Origin: an uncultured Bacilli bacterium | Lineage (GTDB): Bacteria > Bacillota_I > Bacilli_A > RF39 > UBA660 | Reading direction: 5' to 3' | NCBI GenBank assembly: GCA_944336815.1 | Contig: CALVLG010000043.1 | Location: 1 to 8,406, forward strand | DNA: 8,406 nucleotides | In this document: positions 7,301-8,406 of the stretch, in pieces | Position numbering within the stretch: the first letter of the stretch is position 1 | Layout: the number at the start of each line of letters is the position of its first letter | Program-made: the position numbers and the translations under genes | The notes under the pieces: generated by a model | The model's database searches: none | Told to the model about the DNA's origin: nothing | What the model saw: the letters and a program-made list of their open reading frames with translations, nothing else

Positions 7301-8014
7301 AAAGTAGATACGGCAAACCCGACAGCTAAAATAAGTGCCACAGTAAAACAAAATAATATTACTGTTAGTGCAAGTGGCAGTAGCGATTCAGGAAGTGGAA
7401 TTAAAAACTATCAATATCGATTAGATAATGGCCAATGGTATAGTAGTACATCTACTTCATATACATTTTCAAATGTTTCAGTAGGGAGTCATACAGTTTA
7501 TGTCCAAGTAGTAGACAATGCTGGAAGGACAAGTAGTGCAGTAAGCGCTAATAAGTCAATTGCTTCAGACAATATTATATATGAGGGAGGAGCAAAGTAT
7601 GATTATTTAAAACAAGTACATACAAATGCTAGTAGAGGAACAATAAATGTCGGTAGCAGCTATATTTACTTCAATGCTTATGAATATAAATCCTTAGTTT
7701 TTAATTATTCGTTTCCAAATAATTATCGATATTTAAAGGTAACAGCACGAGCATTAAAAACTTCTACTTATGGTACATATTACGATGCTTGGTTTGGAAC
7801 AAAAAATTCATCAACTATTAACGATGGTGGTCTCCCAGATGCTTCTTTAATATATCGTATCATAAGTGTTACTACTGGAGCACTAACTAATTATAACGAA
7901 TACACAACTTTTACATTGGATTTAAACTCTCTTTCGAGCAATTTTTATGTATTTTTATATAATTGTGACACATCTTTCTATATTCAAAAAGTTTGGCTAA
8001 CAAATACAGCCTAA
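4370..8014 (+). CDS. Large secreted multidomain surface protein (Ig-like repeats, carbohydrate-binding-like module)
   Basis: This 1214-aa protein looks exported and extracellular. Its precise role is unknown; adhesion or matrix formation is inference. Residues 1-25 are a signal peptide (basic MRKK, hydrophobic core, SYA just before SW). Residues 26-185 form a beta-rich head with Cys42 and Cys81, resembling the SipW-dependent, TasA-like proteins common in gut Firmicutes. Four Ig-like modules follow (about 188-273, 274-355, 356-444, 445-530), the later ones opening with (D/N)xxAPxI-type strands and the modules carrying DxxGN-like turns. Residues 549-722 look like a carbohydrate-binding module: it begins ISNGSLE...W and ends LTKDFGADNVPTKEW, a pattern known from phage-tail and surface proteins. 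After a small Cys-containing domain (724-787) come two 98-aa repeats (788-983), a further Ig-like module (984-1066) and an unassigned beta-rich C-terminal domain (1067-1214). No LPXTG, SLH or choline-binding anchor is visible. The start is supported by GAAGGG five bases before the ATG; it ends in TAATAA. Confidence 0.85.
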   Translation: MRKKVLIVLGILLLVSITMGISYASWVFSETQKDFNTLGSKCFEISMVNESESITINKAYPISDEEGLKEAGYTFTIKNTCNTYAAYEVNLEDMILSEKRLPSEYIKVSVDNGRPISLKEIEKQAGNIEGSDSSYKLTSGSLAPEEETTYNIKMWMDEETPAIEEVMNASFVSKVSISAGYIKEEEIANELSLKVESKTPNINNEAEEFTIEGISVKHNIIEYSLDNKTWNRIEEKGKEVNFNITITKEGTYTIYIKDEMGNVESQEFTTNKLDQTAPNIIINEQNKQESIELTIEITDKNNIDYAITEKKEEPSEWNKYENKITYEISENKTYYIWAKDAGGNVSYKEYVASTIDKEAPSLEINNALTEWGEKDYITIKASDDVIGITGYSISKIEGEYNWIEVDNTLKYETKIELTENGTYYVSIKDAYNHITTKSIVIEKIDNLAPSISMEITQESGIVNINVNAIDNESGINEYYYKADENDWIIIKNNTYQFTDLSNGLHKISVKVTDNNQNESEVLEKEVNVYRNYDVSIFLANGTIAESISLNNLISNGSLEAEGAHWTTSANFTTITNSLQGSLVTSDVLYGSKAIYIDDTSTTQGYWNYQHLDPKPNINDQLYGAGYLKSNGQESGDILFTYQDEEQNKIDFGHTSIINNEYEKVSNYEKAPSSTTLFQFGSLSTGVHTTYYDGFYVLNLTKDFGADNVPTKEWVDERTDYFDNIASIKTAKIRSDESKNYSYSLESGYEISTYTCSNATLKIENNTIALSEIKGDVICKIQSTDTSNPTVNFGINSSTSGSNGWYKALSIKATTSDSGSGIASAKYCVTTGNSCTPGTNLGLSNNVGTITLGTNANAQRVCVSAIDNAGNTTTSCSGTYKVDDSKPTISLGVNSSTSGSNGWYKALSIKATISESGSGINNAKYCVTTGSSCTPGTNLSLSNNVGTITLGTNANAQRICVSATDNAGNTTSSCSGTYKVDTANPTAKISATVKQNNITVSASGSSDSGSGIKNYQYRLDNGQWYSSTSTSYTFSNVSVGSHTVYVQVVDNAGRTSSAVSANKSIASDNIIYEGGAKYDYLKQVHTNASRGTINVGSSYIYFNAYEYKSLVFNYSFPNNYRYLKVTARALKTSTYGTYYDAWFGTKNSSTINDGGLPDASLIYRIISVTTGALTNYNEYTTFTLDLNSLSSNFYVFLYNCDTSFYIQKVWLTNTA
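6731..7024 (+). repeat. Tandem repeat unit 1 (98 aa) of the surface protein
   Basis: This is the first of two adjacent 294-base units, residues 788-885. It is an Ig-like module beginning PTVNFGINSSTSGSNGWYK and ending GTYKVDDSK. It contains four cysteines (KYC, NSC, RVC, TSC), suggesting one or two disulphides per unit. By hand count it matches unit 2 at about 82 of 98 residues and about 242 of 294 bases. Confidence 0.93.
7025..7318 (+). repeat. Tandem repeat unit 2 (98 aa) of the surface protein
   Basis: This is the second unit, residues 886-983, of identical length and without gaps against unit 1, with all four cysteines conserved. Many of the base differences are silent third-position changes (for example the ACAAACGCAAACGCT stretch against ACAAATGCAAATGCT). 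This indicates an older duplication held under protein-level constraint, not a fresh copy. Confidence 0.93.
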
Positions 8015-8034
8015 TAATGTCAACATAAAGCAAA

Positions 8035-8067
8035 TTTCTTGTGTTTTCCTTGTGTTCTCGTTATAAT
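8035..8067 (+). promoter_or_regulatory. Sigma-A-type promoter with an 11-base tandem repeat, upstream of the last gene
   Basis: TTGTGT (8039-8044) and consensus TATAAT (8062-8067) are separated by 17 bases. The predicted start near 8074 gives a leader of about 18 bases. The -35 and spacer lie in a tandem repeat of 11 bases, TTTCTTGTGTT (8035-8045) and TTCCTTGTGTT (8046-8056), differing at one base, so the two copies face the same side of the helix. I see no convincing terminator between the surface protein stop (8014) and this promoter. Confidence 0.7.
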
Positions 8068-8091
8068 TGAAAAAGAAAAGAAGGAATACAT

Positions 8092-8406
8092 GTGAATAAA
8101 GAAAATATATTCTTTTTAGCTTTACTTGCTATTGTCGTGCTTATATTTGCTACTTTTTCTGTTTTTGCTTTTCAAAAAGAAGAAAAATTACCTATAATAA
8201 CTGACGCTATGAAAATAAAAGAAGAATTTGCACTCCCAAATGCCTCTTCTTCAATAAATGTTTCTTTAGAAGATGAAAATTCTTTTAAATACATTTCCAG
8301 CGAAAATGCCTTACACCTTTTAAAAAAAGAAAGTGGAATATTGTTTTTTGGCAGTCCAACAAATGATATATCAAGAAAAATGATTAATGCTTTAGATGAA
8401 ATATCT
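8092..8406 (+). CDS. Membrane-anchored protein with thioredoxin-like start, 5' part (3' end outside window)
   Basis: A GTG start at 8092 lies six bases after AGAAGGA (8079-8085). The frame then stays open to the window end, giving 105 residues. The overlapping ATG at 8090 is followed directly by TGA and is not a start. Residues 6-28 are one hydrophobic segment (FFLALLAIVVLIFATFSVFAF), a membrane anchor or uncleaved signal. A linker follows with a NASSSINVSLED segment, then FKYISSENALHLLKKESGILFFGSP (from residue 66), the helix and first core strand seen in thioredoxin-like proteins of this kind. In relatives I recall, that strand runs into a CPWC-type active site. Here the aligned residues are Asn91-Asp-Ile-Ser94 followed by Arg95, so the redox pair seems to be missing. 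The fold call is moderate, from pattern memory only, and the function is unknown. Confidence 0.72.
   Translation, partial: MNKENIFFLALLAIVVLIFATFSVFAFQKEEKLPIITDAMKIKEEFALPNASSSINVSLEDENSFKYISSENALHLLKKESGILFFGSPTNDISRKMINALDEIS

Noticed and set aside
6731..7318. A CRISPR-like or mobile repeat array
   Set aside because: The repeats are 294-base coding units in frame with no spacers, terminal inverted repeats or transposase; they are protein domain repeats.
8090..8120. ATG at 8090 as a start with UGA read as tryptophan
   Set aside because: Even with that code the frame hits TAG shortly after, whereas the GTG at 8092 gives an open frame with a hydrophobic segment and a well-placed ribosome binding site.

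Overview
The window comes from a low-GC, Gram-positive, spore-forming bacterium of the Firmicutes (Bacillota). The evidence is a Bacillus-like order ftsA, ftsZ, spoIIGA, sigE, preceded by the end of a CotD-type spore coat gene. AGGAGG-type ribosome binding sites, TATAAT promoters and rho-independent terminators fit this, and every gene is on the + strand. All tryptophans are TGG and UGA occurs only as a stop, so the standard bacterial code applies and this is not a code-4 mollicute. The compact gene sizes (SpoIIGA 261 aa, a short FtsZ linker, a short sigma-E pro-sequence) suggest a streamlined gut-type lineage of Bacilli or Erysipelotrichia-like bacteria. That placement is inference.

Layout. 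Bases 1-294 are the 3' end of the CotD-like coat gene, closed by a hairpin terminator. A housekeeping promoter (347-375) then drives ftsA (401-1642) and ftsZ (1655-2707), which end at a strong terminator. Next is the sporulation pair spoIIGA (2768-3553) and sigE (3550-4233), overlapping by ATGA. A dense 136-base intergenic region holds a perfect TTGACA, a G-rich run, a GAAA-capped hairpin and an extended -10 promoter inside an inverted repeat. It leads into a very large secreted, multidomain surface protein of 1214 aa (4370-8014). The window ends in the 5' part of a membrane-anchored protein with a thioredoxin-like look (from 8092), which has its own promoter.

How the genes work together. FtsA anchors the FtsZ ring to the membrane for vegetative and polar septation. 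After polar septation, SpoIIGA cleaves the pro-sequence from sigma-E, which switches on the mother-cell programme, including coat assembly. In Bacillus, sigG follows sigE. Here that place is taken by the surface protein, which combines an exported beta-sandwich head of the kind found in SipW-dependent/TasA-like proteins, four Ig-like modules, a carbohydrate-binding-like module, two near-identical cysteine-rich Ig-like repeats, a further Ig-like module and an unassigned C-terminal domain. No sorting signal is visible.

The core is ordinary division and sporulation machinery. The most notable points are the surface protein and its regulatory region, the degenerate phosphate-2 motif of FtsA, and the terminal thioredoxin-like protein, which seems to have Asn and Ser where a CxxC pair would be expected. 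I do not see a defence system, CRISPR array, mobile element or RNA gene.
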